In this document: positions 23,231-33,383 of the stretch, piece by piece
Position numbering within the stretch: position 1 is the first letter of the stretch
Layout: each line of letters starts with the position of its first letter
Origin: Branchiostoma floridae
Lineage: Eukaryota; Chordata; Leptocardii; Amphioxiformes; Branchiostomatidae
Assembly (NCBI RefSeq): GCF_000003815.2
Contig: NC_049983.1
Coordinates: 12,663,481-12,727,480 of the forward strand
Reading direction: 5' to 3'
Length of the DNA: 64,000 nt
Notes under the pieces: generated by a model
The model's input: the letters and a program-made list of their open reading frames with translations, nothing else
Told to the model about the DNA's origin: nothing
Databases searched by the model: none
Program-made: the position numbers and the translations under genes

Positions 23231-23879
23231 GGGCTAAACTGTGATTAGTAAAAGTGATTTTTAAGTAGAAGTGTACCATTTTCACACATGGATGATTTTG
23301 GAACAGTCTATTGTTGCATGGGGAGGGAGATGGCTGAAATATGCTGTATTTGCTCTCAAGCAAATGTTAAAAAACTTAATCGTCATGTTGACCATCCCTA
23401 CAGAAGAAAAAAAATTTTTTTTTTTTTTAATCAGGCGAAAATTAATGCGCGCTGATGTCATCCATAAAATTTAGTTGCTGTGGTCTAAGTCTAAAAATTA
23501 TAAACCTGCTCCTGCAGTTAAAAAAAGCTGCAAACATATAAGAAGTTTATTTTGCAAGTTCGTGCCAGAGGGCTAATTGCAAGTACATGGTATAAACATA
23601 GTAGATAAACTAGTGACAATGGACAGTTATGAACAATATTCTACTCTAATACTAGTGTTGACTATTATGCACAAACAAACATTACCGAAAACATAACCGT
23701 CTAGCGAAGGTACATTGTAATAACCAAGGCCAGTACTAGCTAGTACGTTTTTCAATTATAATAGATAAATGTCCAGACTTTGCATGATGTACAAAATGAC
23801 CAATAAACTGGTGGACGTGCCGACTGATAATTATACCAGCTCAAAAAAGAACAAGAAACAGCCATGACTTCAAATACCA

Positions 23880-24170
23880 GAGTTGCCAACCTAGGATTGA
23901 TGTGTTCAAAAATTCATTCGTATTTTCCCAGAACTATCGTAGAGTAGAATATGTTATCACCAAGCACAGTAGGGGCATCTTCTCTGGATAGCTTTAAAGA
24001 ACGCTTGCAGATAGATGTGCTAAAGTTAGGTGTGACGGGTCGTTCGGTGTAATATAACCAGGTGCTGCCGCGCCGCGTGCCTGCGAAGCTGGTGTGTTAC
24101 GCGTACGCCGAACGGCGGTTATACCGGCTATATAAATAACGTTACAGATACAGATACAGATAATACTCAA
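23880..24170 (+). mobile_element. LINE 3' end fragment (reverse transcriptase C-terminus)
   Basis: Plus-strand frame ending at 24052 reads HSYFPRTIVE, a stop (TAG where W is usual), NMLSPSTVGASSLDSFKERL then LGVTGRSV and stop. This is the usual tail of a non-LTR retrotransposon polyprotein. It is followed by a short 3' UTR and an (ACAGAT)n tail near 24143-24163. The 5' part is missing and the frame is broken, so it is a dead-on-arrival copy. Confidence 0.65.
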
Positions 24171-24592
24171 AAAGCTCCTAAAGGTATGTCTCAAGACGAC
24201 TAAAATTGTAAACAAACTTGAAGTTGATTAAATAGATCACCAATGCATCAATTGGCATATAGCCATATACACATAAAAGTGTAAGAGAAAGTAGAAAAAA
24301 GAAGGTGAGAACATCGTGCCATATGTAGTACATTGTATTAATTACAAACGATGCAGCGGAGGCGTAAGCAACGGATAGTCTAAGCAATAAATATTGTTAT
24401 GTTTGCGAACCTTCCCAGTGTAAGTCATTGTGCGTCTAGTTCCATGACGAGGCCAGTACCTTAACGTCTAGTACATGTAGTACAGCTTGATATGTGTTTA
24501 TACTAGTAAACCCTCGAGATGATACTAAAATTTAGTTGTAGAAAAGTATGAAATATCTGAAAAAATCGTCCCTTGCGTTGTTAACCCTATCC

Positions 24593-25521
24593 AGACTTGG
24601 GGGGGGGGGCTAAAAGTGCCTGCGCCAACTTTGACCTCCTATACCTCCCAAACAGCTTGCGCTAGAACAACCAAACTTGGTGAGTTTTCCTAAAATATTA
24701 TTGGCAACAATTTTACAAAAAATTGCGTAAGTTTATGATTTTTCGTGTTGCCATGGCAACGGGTTTCTGAAAGGCAAATTTTACAAAAATCACTAATTTT
24801 GGTTTTAACAATAGGATTTTAAGATTTTCTTGCTAAACTTAACATCATTTCATATATTTTTAATATCTAACACATCTTAGTTGAACATTTATAATTAAAT
24901 ATTCATAAATTATGCTAATGAGATGACGTAATTGGTCAAAATCCAAGATGGCCGACAATATCATGATGAAAAGTATAACAAGCTTATTTTCACTCAAATT
25001 TCATCACTACTTGGTATTTTCTTACAGAAAACATCCACGTGAACGTTTTTAATCCATTTTCAAGGGGTTTTAGCGTTATATATTGAAAAAAATGTATCTT
25101 GAAAAATTTAAGGTTGATAATCCAAGATGGCGGATAGCTAAACTACAGATGACGTCATTCTATGACGTCATTTTGACGTCGTTGCGTCGGCTTTTGACAA
25201 CAGAAGTCTTATAACACTTAGATATTAATAAGAAACCTTTATTGGTAAGTTTTTGAGTGAGATATTCAGGTATTATTGGAATTCCCCATTTTTGCCAAAA
25301 ACATAAATTAATGACGTCATAATTACGTCATATTTCGTCATAATGATATAAAATTTTAGGAATTATAAAACTCGATGAGCACAACCTTCCCTGTAAATTT
25401 GGTGATCGTACAGTAAGCCTTTTGAAAAATAGGAAGGGGGGGGGGGTCGAATGACCCATTCCCCCCCCCCCCCCCCCCCCCAGGCCAGGGAAGGCCCAAA
25501 AAGCCCAGTCTGGATAGGGTT
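24593..25521. mobile_element. Non-autonomous DNA element with AACCCTATCCAGACT ends
   Basis: Left end AACCCTATCCAGACT; right end is its inverse, AGTCTGGATAGGGTT. Just inside lie a G run (24599-24609) and long C runs (25459-25481). The 929-bp interior is AT-rich with several CAAGATGGC and TGACGTCA motifs and has no transposase frame. No clear target-site duplication was identified. Confidence 0.7.
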
Positions 25522-25639
25522 GAAGTTCAATATGACCCATAGAGCGTTATCCTAGAAATAAAAAGTACACATATTTGTGAAAAATTCGGACACATGATAA
25601 AGCAATTCCAATTCGAATGTACACGAAACGTGGTTGAAA

Positions 25640-26340
25640 TATCGTACATAGTTCTTCAGCAACGAAAATGCATATGTGGTCTTGCTTATCTCTGAGAGGC
25701 TGTACAATATCGAAGTCTCTTCGTATAATATATAATGATATAAAGTTCCAAAGAAATCGTGCCGGATAATATCTATAGTCTGCTTACTGCCTGCGTGACA
25801 GTCATAAGTATATTTTCAAACAATATTCAAGGCGCAAACTCTGGATATTTTGTTCTGTCCTATACATAGTTCAACATTGCATTCTCCTTGACCAGGAACA
25901 GGTGCGAAATTCTCATGCCTTTGACACAAGGCCAAGTTAATTCAATCTTATGTGCCCAGCGAGACAAAGAATTGTAAGGAGAAAAGAAAAAAAAACTACT
26001 ATCTACTAAGCAAAGGAAGGCAAAAAAATATATCGGGCGATCGCTGAAATGGGAGATGCTGGATCATTACATACTCTCCTGCAAGAATTAATTAAAGCCT
26101 GATCAATGAACGCGTGAATGAGTTTCGAACGTTTTTCATACGTTTTACTGTATTTCAACATTACACAAAACCTGGTCATTGAAATGTCCATAATCGACAT
26201 ACTTTGTATTACTTGGATACCTGTTTTGAAACACATTAAGACCAACACTGACATAAGCCATAAAGACATTTCAGAGGGGCATTAATGTTTCTGCCGATCA
26301 TCGTGACATAAATATTTGGATTAATCTAGAATAGCCAAAG
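25640..26340 (+). repeat. Upstream block shared by the small-gene array (unit of copy 2)
   Basis: Sequence such as CGCAAACTCTGGATATTTTG, AACAGGTGCGAAATTCTCAT and CCTTTGACACAAGGCC recurs upstream of copy 3 (about 28235-28400) and copy 4 (about 32775-32935). It marks whole-unit tandem duplication. Confidence 0.75.
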
Positions 26341-26342
26341 AC

Positions 26343-26396
26343 TATGACGCAATAGCTAGACACATAAGGACTGTTTGTTCCTACGGATGTCGGATC
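26343..26396 (+). promoter_or_regulatory. Conserved promoter-proximal block, copy 2
   Basis: ATGACGCAATAGCTAGACAC, then TTTGTTCCTACGGATG and CGGATC, about 50 bases before the ATG. Near-identical blocks precede copies 3 and 4 at the same distance, while the sequence between block and ATG is less conserved. Confidence 0.5.
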
Positions 26397-26445
26397 GTAA
26401 AACACTAGGTAGTTTTTTTTATACAGAGGCTCCGCATCCTGCGCG

Positions 26446-27849
26446 ATGGTACCCGCCATTATCTTTCCTCTTGTGTTTTACCTGGCCAGCGCTGCCGAAG
26501 GTAGGAGCCTGATCGACTTCTGGTTTAGAAATTTCGTGTTCTAGAAATGCAATGGTGATGAATTTAGAGGTGGCTAGCTCTTGGAAGTTGCAGTAAGTCG
26601 TGTAGGCTCCCTCAGCAGCTTTAATGGAACTACCGTAAGGGGCCAGTTACGTTTTAGACTTTGAAAAAGAATATCTCAAGGGGTTGAGAGAATACTATAA
26701 TTCCATAGTTATAGATGGTGGGAATTTAATTCTTGTGGAATTTGCAAGTTAAATAAATGTGGACATTATTTAGACATATCATCGTGCAAATGAGGGCCTC
26801 ATTTACATATTCTATGAAGAAATGCCTTCTTTGAAAAGATACGACTTTCTATTTATTTTATTTATTGGAAAACATTACACTGGGCCAGCCTAGGCAGGCT
26901 ATGTAAGCTGATGACGGCTGACCCACAAAGATACAACAAACAAACAAATCTAATTTACACATTTGCACAGAATAGGCCACATAGGCTATAATAAGCTAGG
27001 AAGAGCAGATCGATGGAAGGTGCTGTAAATCGGTTTGTTGATGTTAAAAATGTGTTATTTGGGTAAGAGATGATGATCAATTGATATGACTTGCCCAAAT
27101 GAGGACGCATAATCAATAAGAAGCATGTATGATACGTCATTCGAAAGGGTTACACGGAACTTACACCATTCAGTGGCGAAGGTATGAGGTCGAGAAAATC
27201 TAGTTTCTACGTGTTGCAACTTTTACTGCTTTCAGATCATGTGGCCACCTTAGCACCGAAAACCTTGCCGACTTTAACACCCTTCACCACCATGACCATG
27301 CCCTACCCCACCACCACCACGGCCACCATGACCACCACCCTTTACCCCTGTACGTGCTGTAGGAAAGAGCAGAGGTGCACCTTTACTACAACAACCAGAC
27401 CTCTGCCATGTTTGCTCCGCGGGAGATCGACCTGTTTAGACCCGCCGTGCGTGGACCAGACATCGTACAACAGCTACACCTGCTCCTGTGGAACATGTCC
27501 AACCGGTATCACAACAGACATGTCTTATTCCATGTCGTTTCACTCTGTAAAGCGGCACTCGCCTAGCAAATTAATTACTACTAGTTGGTAAATGTTACTA
27601 GTTGGTAAATGTTGCTTTAATTAGTTACATTATATGATACAATGAGTGTTGTGGAAACAAGGTTAAAAGTCTAACACGACTGCGTCATCTTTCTTCACAG
27701 GACCTAACTGTTACGCTTGGGACCGAACCATTATCCCTGCAGGGGAGGCTGTGGAGGTGAACGGCGCCGTGTGTGAGTGCCGCTGGAAGAGATGGGGAGA
27801 CAGATTCTCTCCGTATGCAGACTGCCGATGGGGCGTCATCTCTGGCTGA
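26446..27849 (+). CDS. Small secreted Thr/Cys-rich protein, copy 2 (157 aa)
   Basis: Exons 26446-26500, 27236-27505 and 27701-27849, joined in phase 1, give 474 nt in frame. Exon 1 encodes the signal peptide MVPAIIFPLVFYLASAAE and ends GAAG|GTAGGA. Exon 2 starts after TTTCAG and encodes a short stalk rich in Thr and Pro (TMTMPYPTTTTATMTTT), then a CTCC/C cluster and the Cys module PCLLRGRSTCLDPPC...YTCSCGTCP. Exon 3 encodes NCYAWDRTIIPAGEAVEV, VCECRW and YADCRWGVISG before the stop. An AATAAA lies about 95 bases past the stop. The protein should be secreted, with an O-glycosylated stalk. I do not recognise the Cys modules as any named domain. Confidence 0.78.
26501..27235. other. Intron 1 of copy 2, with a LINE-like tail
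   Basis: It holds a segment around 26840-26945 (TTTATTTATTGGAAAACATT then CACTGGGCCAGCCTAGGCAG) that looks like the inverted 3' end of a LINE, but no reverse-transcriptase frame was seen. Confidence 0.4.
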
Positions 27850-28750
27850 CCAATACACCTCATAAGTCACACGAGATCCTAAAGAGTGAAATAGTGACAT
27901 GGCAATTTGTACATTGCATGCATTCACTGCAAATGTCAGCGAAGCAAATAAACTGTGGTTCATGACAACCATCTGAATAATCGTTTTGCCAATACTTACT
28001 ATGATGTACTAAGAGTGCGTTTTTTTCGGCCAGGGGTTTTATTGAAAGGCTGTCAGGACAGTTAATTGCAAAATGTAATTCTTTAATGGATAAGTGTGAG
28101 CTGGCTAATTTAAAAAATTGTCACAATACCGAAGTTCTTTCAATAATCGTCAAGGTTCATTTTCAACTACAAATGCCTCGTATCGTACACAGCTAATACT
28201 AATACTTACTGTAGACTTCAGTAATGACATACTAGCCAAAGCGCAGACTCCGGATATTTCGTTCTGACCTAAAGTTCAACATGGCGTTCTCCTCGACCTT
28301 TAACAGGTGCGAGATTCTCATCCCTTTGACACAAAGCCATGTCAATTTCATCTTATTTACCCAGTGAGATGAAGGAAGTGTAAGGCTAGCTACTTCAGGA
28401 AAACGGTGAACGCAAGTATATAATAATGCGGACAATCGCTGTAATGGAGCACACTGGGTTACTTCTTCCTATCCTACAAGAAAGCCTGATCAATGAAAAT
28501 ACACCGCAAGAATCAATGTGACATTATGTTGTACTTGAGCTTAATACGTTTCTTCTTCGAAGTTGCGTCACAACGTTAGATAGAATTTGGCCATTGAAAA
28601 TTTCAGGTACAATTCGCAATGTGTTATCAAATTACTCGGAAATCTGTTTTGCAACAAATGTAGGTCCAAAGTTGACACGATTTTCATTTCAGAAGTGAAT
28701 GAATATTACAACCATGACTGACATGGATATCTAATTTGCTAGAAAAGTCA
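27850..28750. other. Spacer between copies 2 and 3
   Basis: 3' UTR of copy 2, then the duplicated upstream block (about 28085-28730) that also occurs before copies 2 and 4. No exon. Confidence 0.6.
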
Positions 28751-28751
28751 A

Positions 28752-28810
28752 CATGACGCAATAGCATAGACACACAAGAGCTATTTGTTCCTCCGGATGG
28801 AGGATCAAAT
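28752..28810 (+). promoter_or_regulatory. Conserved promoter-proximal block, copy 3
   Basis: ATGACGCAATAGCATAGACA, TATTTGTTCCTCCGGATGG, AGGATCAAATAG; about 60 bases before the ATG, matching the blocks of copies 2 and 4. Confidence 0.5.
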
Positions 28811-28870
28811 AGTAGTCCAGTCTTTAGATTGTGTCAAACAACACTGTAACCTTGCCACCGATGCTTCACT

Positions 28871-31800
28871 ATGCTATCTGCCATGTTTTTCCTCCTGGTG
28901 TTTCTCCTGACCAGCGGGGCCGAATGCAGGAGTCTGTTCTCAGACGGACGCGGACGGGTGTATCCTTCAGGTGAGTTCAGCCCGGCCAGGTGTACCCGCT
29001 GCACCTGTATGACGACACAGGTTTTCGCAGGACGTTACACGTACCTTCCCATATGTGTGCGCACCTGCAATCCTGTTGGCATGTTTTTTCACAGTTAACC
29101 GTTTTTATTTTGATGTTTGAACGGTACTCGATGTCAGGAGTATATATATATCTACTTTCTTTGTGTAAAAGTTGGGAAACAATGGGAAGAAGCGGGATAA
29201 GCAAGTATGGGCCTCTATATGACAACGCCGCTGTAAGTGGCGAACTAAGAGCGTTCCCACTGTACATTGACACCCAAACTCACTTAATAAAATATTGGCT
29301 CAGACTGCAGAACATGTCTAATGACAGAATTGTGAAAAAAACATATGATGTAGCTGTCGAAGAAGACCAAGATTGGGCTATACATGTTCAAGATATGCTA
29401 AGCCGACATGGGTTTCGAAATATTTGGCTCAATCCTACTGTTGACGCCAAATATTTTGGAAACACATTTAAGGAACGCATGAAGGACACATTCCTCTCTG
29501 AATGGAGACAAAAAATAAGAAACAACAATAAACTCAAAGTGTATTCTAAAATAAAAACCCAGTTTGGTATAGAAAACTACCTCTTATCTATCCGAAACAA
29601 AAATTTTGTGAATAGCATTACCAAACTGAGAATAAGTGCACACTGCCTCGAAATCGAAAAAGGTCGCCACCATAATATACCAACAAATCAGAGACTATGT
29701 CCTTCATGTCAAGATGACACTAGCATTGAAGATGAGTATCATTTCATTATGACTTGTCCTACATACAATGAAGAAAGACAAAAGTTAATGCAATCAATCA
29801 CATGTAAGTCAAATATATCTCTACCACACACAAATGGTGACACCTTCAATGTACTTTCATCATGTCATGACTCTATATCTATGTACATAGGTCAATATAT
29901 TTATCACGCCATGCAAAAAAGAAACTGTACCATTCCTAAATAACTTTTGACAGATATTATGTCGCTAGTAGTATAGAAATATTCAATCTGATGTAGTTCC
30001 TTTTATTACCTACCGTAGATTCCACTAGTATTGTAGTAACTGAAATTGTGGCAATATATCGTATATGTGTAGCATTAGACTGTACCTTTTGTTGTATGTA
30101 AATTGCCATACATTGTTACTGATGCAATTGTTGTGCAATAAACCATCTATCTATCTATCTATCTATGACATTGCAGCTTTGCGAATTTCGAGAGGTAACG
30201 TTACATGAACTAGCGTTGTAGGAAATCAATCGACCAATAATTCACGGATTCGTCTTTCAGAAGGGACGTAAAACGGGGGTCCCCATTATTACAAGGTATC
30301 TGGCACCAAACAAATGAAGACCATAGCAAGTCCATATCACAAGATACAAAAAGTAGAAGTTCTGCACAAACCAGGGGGCGTAAAGTTGAACATGACCTTC
30401 GTCTTCCCAGCAACTACCGAAATACCAAATATCATTAAAATCTATGAAGAGGTTGAAAAGTTAGCTGTTATCCCTTGCAGCAAGGCAGTCAGTGAAGAGC
30501 ACCACCACAACCGAACCCCCCATCGTGCCCACCACCACCACCATCATCACCACCGCCGTGTTCACCACAGAGACCAACACCGCCACACACCCAACGATAT
30601 TCTTGTGCTCAGAATATGATGCACATTGCGTGGACCCGACCCCCTTCCACGGTTGGGTCTACTACTACGACTACCCGAGCGGCTGTCACTTTGCTCCCTG
30701 TCCAAATGGTAATAGTATTGCATGTACATTGTGGTTTGTTACTTGCACCGGCTGTTGTAGGGTCCCGGTATATTTCGGCGGACACTCGGATATCGTTTGG
30801 CCCGTTTATCAGTCGTTGCCCGGCAGGTACATTTCAGATGTCCTGGCGGTTTACCAGAGTCAATCCTGCGGATTCGACAGCTGGTCGATCGCTTCTCGCA
30901 GCCCGATTGGGCACCTGTAGGGTCCCTGTTGCATGTCCATTGAACCAAGGCCATGCATTTGGCAGGTTTCAAAGGCACGTTCGTCATTTTTCGGGTGTAA
31001 CATATATATACTAAGATCAGGTCGTCAATTATTAAATTTCTCTATGAAGAAAGTATATGACGTACAGGAATCAAGAGGAAAGAATAGAAGCAGAATATGA
31101 CGTTGATACCTCTACTACTCTTGCAGCAACCTGCTTTCCCGGCAGAGGTTTTTTTTTCATAATTCATAATGGGTATAGGCCGGACACAAGGTGGCGACGC
31201 ACTCAATTAATAGCAAGTTGTGAGAACGTACAGTGTATTAAGCGCACCAAGAAAAAAAAGAAAGACCTCCGTGAATAAAAAGTATACCAATGAGATGAAA
31301 TGGAGACAATCTTCTTGGGTACACTAATAACAAGATTCATTAAGTAGTTTGCACAAAAAAACATGAGTTGGGAAAGATGTGAATTTTTTTGAAATATGCA
31401 ATGTCCAAACTATATACCCCCCAACTCACTACATGAAATAAGACACCAGTTAAAAAGATAGCCTTACTCAGTTACTGCAAATCTCTATGCAGTGTTACTA
31501 CCAAATTGAAAACCATTGTAAATGACTGAAATTCATCAGAAAGAGATTTGCAGCGGTAAAGGTTTTGGGACATTCTGCCAATTACAAATGGAAATTTAAA
31601 AAAAACCCGTAATTTTAGGCGACAAGTTGGTGCCAATTGGCACTGATTGGTGCCGGTTTGGCGGCACTTTGCGAGGCTGTGTGGCGCAACTCGGCACAAT
31701 TTGGCGTAGTCCTACAGTAGCAAAGTCCAGTGAGATATCAGCTTTACTAATAGAAAAAGAATAGATAAATTCTGTTGAGTATTTCTATGTTACCGGAGTG

Positions 31801-32070
31801 ACAGAGCACGAACTTTGATGTCAAGAGACAGAGTTACCTGAATGGTATGTATTCAGTAGGGTATACTGTATGTTGAGATATCCCAGTAGGGAATGTATTG
31901 TTCTTATGTCGTTATTATTCTGCTTCACAGGACCTAACTGTTGGGCCTGGGACATGTCCATTATCCCTTCAGGAAGCGCTGTTGAGGTGGGCGGTGCCAT
32001 GTGTAAGTGCCGAGTAGGGTACCTATACTCACATTACGCAGACTGCAGATGGGGCGTCATCTCCGGCTGA
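28871..32070 (+). CDS. Small secreted Thr/Cys-rich protein, copy 3 (155 aa)
   Basis: Exons 28871-28970, 30481-30708 and 31931-32070, all phase 1, total 468 nt in frame. Exon 1 encodes the signal peptide MLSAMFFLLVFLLTSGAE plus GRGRVYPS and ends in a strong donor TTCAG|GTGAGT. Exon 2, after CCTTGCAG, encodes a Thr/Pro stalk (STTTTEPPIVPTTTTIITTA) and a divergent module LCSEYDAHCVDPTPF...YPSGCHFAPCPN. Exon 3 encodes GPNCWAWDMSIIPSGSAVEV, MCKCRVG and YADCRWGVISG. Intron 1 contains a 5'-truncated LINE (29225-30163). Reading through the exon 1 donor stays open and gives a von Willebrand C-like Cys string, considered under findings. Confidence 0.75.
29225..30163 (+). mobile_element. 5'-truncated LINE inserted in intron 1 of copy 3
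   Basis: The open frame to 29943 encodes the C-terminus of a non-LTR retrotransposon polyprotein: ELRAFPLYIDTQTHLIKYWL, KERMKDTFLSEWRQKI, and the CCHC-type motif LCPSCQDD...DEYHFIMTCPTY. After the stop come an AT-rich 3' UTR and an (ATCT)n tail at 30144-30163. It is flanked by TATGACA (29218-29224 and 30164-30170), the likely target-site duplication. Copy 4 has the uninterrupted site (CTATATGGCATTGCAG near 33734). The intact frame and short tail suggest a fairly recent insertion. Confidence 0.88.
30709..31930. other. Intron 2 of copy 3
   Basis: 1.2 kb, longer than in copies 2 and 4 (about 0.2 kb). It includes a GC-rich segment 30755-30935 bounded by GTAGGGTCCCGGTAT and CTGTAGGGTCCCTG, probably an inserted element. 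No coding exon seen. Confidence 0.5.
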
Positions 32071-33260
32071 CCGACAAACGGTCGTGTCACCTGAGTTTGT
32101 GCTGAGTCCTAAAGCGGGTCTCTCGCTCTTTCTGGGCTGCGCTTATCGGTGCCTACTGTTTTTTTCTTTTTTTTTTTAATTCAAACAAGAACACATTACA
32201 GACGCAGCGGTGGCTTAATTGATGTGCACGAAGCAAATGATGAATTGTGACAAAAACTTGTTGTAAACGCAAGTCCGATCCCTAAACCCGAAGGCGAAAA
32301 GTCAAATTCAACACTGTAAAAGAAACCTATAAATAGTAATGAGGAAATTTTGCCAAGATTTATGATAAATGAAATAGTCTAGATTTTGCAGCCTCTACCA
32401 ACTGCAGGGACCAATATGCGAATCCTAACATACACTATTCGGCCAACTCACAGCATACTGTTCACTACATTTGGTTAATGTCTACTAGTATTCCAGCGAT
32501 CCATGGAGCCTAGTAGAGGCTGAAGATTTTGGCGTTTATGGAAGATGAACAAAATGCATAAGTGTGGCTTATTTGAAACGCTTCCACAAGACCGAAGTTT
32601 CTCTCAATGATCTTAAGTGTGATTTTTCAACAATAAAAACTTCTACCTACGCCTTGTGTCGTGTAAAGCTTTTTAATATTAGTAGTTATGGCAAACTCTT
32701 ACATTGTCAATGATATAAAGTTGAAGTTGGATAATATCTTTAGCCTGACAGTCATTGATATATTTTGAAACAGTAGCCAAAGCGCAGACTCTGCATACTT
32801 TGTTCTGACCTACAGTTCAACATTACGTTATCATCGACCTGGAACAGGTGCGAAATTCTCACCCCTTTGACACAAAGTAAACTTAATTTCATCTTATGTA
32901 GTCAGTGATGTAAAGGAATTATAAGGTTAAAAACAAATCTACTTCAGGTGATATATGAACGCATAGGATAATGCAAACAATCGCTGTAATGGAACACACT
33001 GGGTTATTTCTTACTATCCTACAAGAAAACCTGATCAATGAAAATACTAGTACACCGGAAGAATCAATGTCACATTATGTTGCACTTGAGCTTAATCTAT
33101 GAAGTTGTGTTGCAACGTTATTAAACAAAATTTGGCCAATGAAAATTTCAGGTACAATTCCCGATGTGTTACCAATCACTAGGAAACCTATTTGCAACAA
33201 ATGTAGGTCCAAGATTAATGTTACAGCATATCATAACTGACATGGATATCTAGTTTGCTA
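32071..33260. other. Spacer between copies 3 and 4
   Basis: 3' flank of copy 3, then the third occurrence of the duplicated upstream block (about 32560-33250; for example CGCAGACTCTGCATACTTTG and AACAGGTGCGAAATTCTCAC). No exon. Confidence 0.6.
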
Positions 33261-33270
33261 GAAAAGTCAA

Positions 33271-33330
33271 TATGACAGAATAGCATAGACACACAAGAGC
33301 TATTTGTTCCTCCGGATGGCGGATCAAATA
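33271..33330 (+). promoter_or_regulatory. Conserved promoter-proximal block, copy 4
   Basis: ATGACAGAATAGCATAGACA, TATTTGTTCCTCCGGATGG, CGGATCAAATAG; about 55 bases before the ATG. Confidence 0.5.
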
Positions 33331-33383
33331 GAAATCCAAACTTCAGTCAAACTATACTGTAACCTTGTCACCGCTGCTTCACG

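Larger units (their letters stand above)
19800..26445. other. Transposon-rich intergenic region
   Basis: No host gene is supported. It contains the 160-bp satellite block (20735-21330), a nested mariner/MITE (21380-22532), a degenerate tandem region (22650-23230), a LINE 3' fragment (23880-24170) and a 929-bp inverted-terminal element (24593-25521). From about 25640 on, sequence repeated upstream of the small secreted genes begins. Confidence 0.7.

Noticed and set aside
28990-29943. A single 317-codon gene
   Set aside because: Its first part is an out-of-frame reading of copy 3 exon/intron sequence that runs by chance into the inserted LINE frame.
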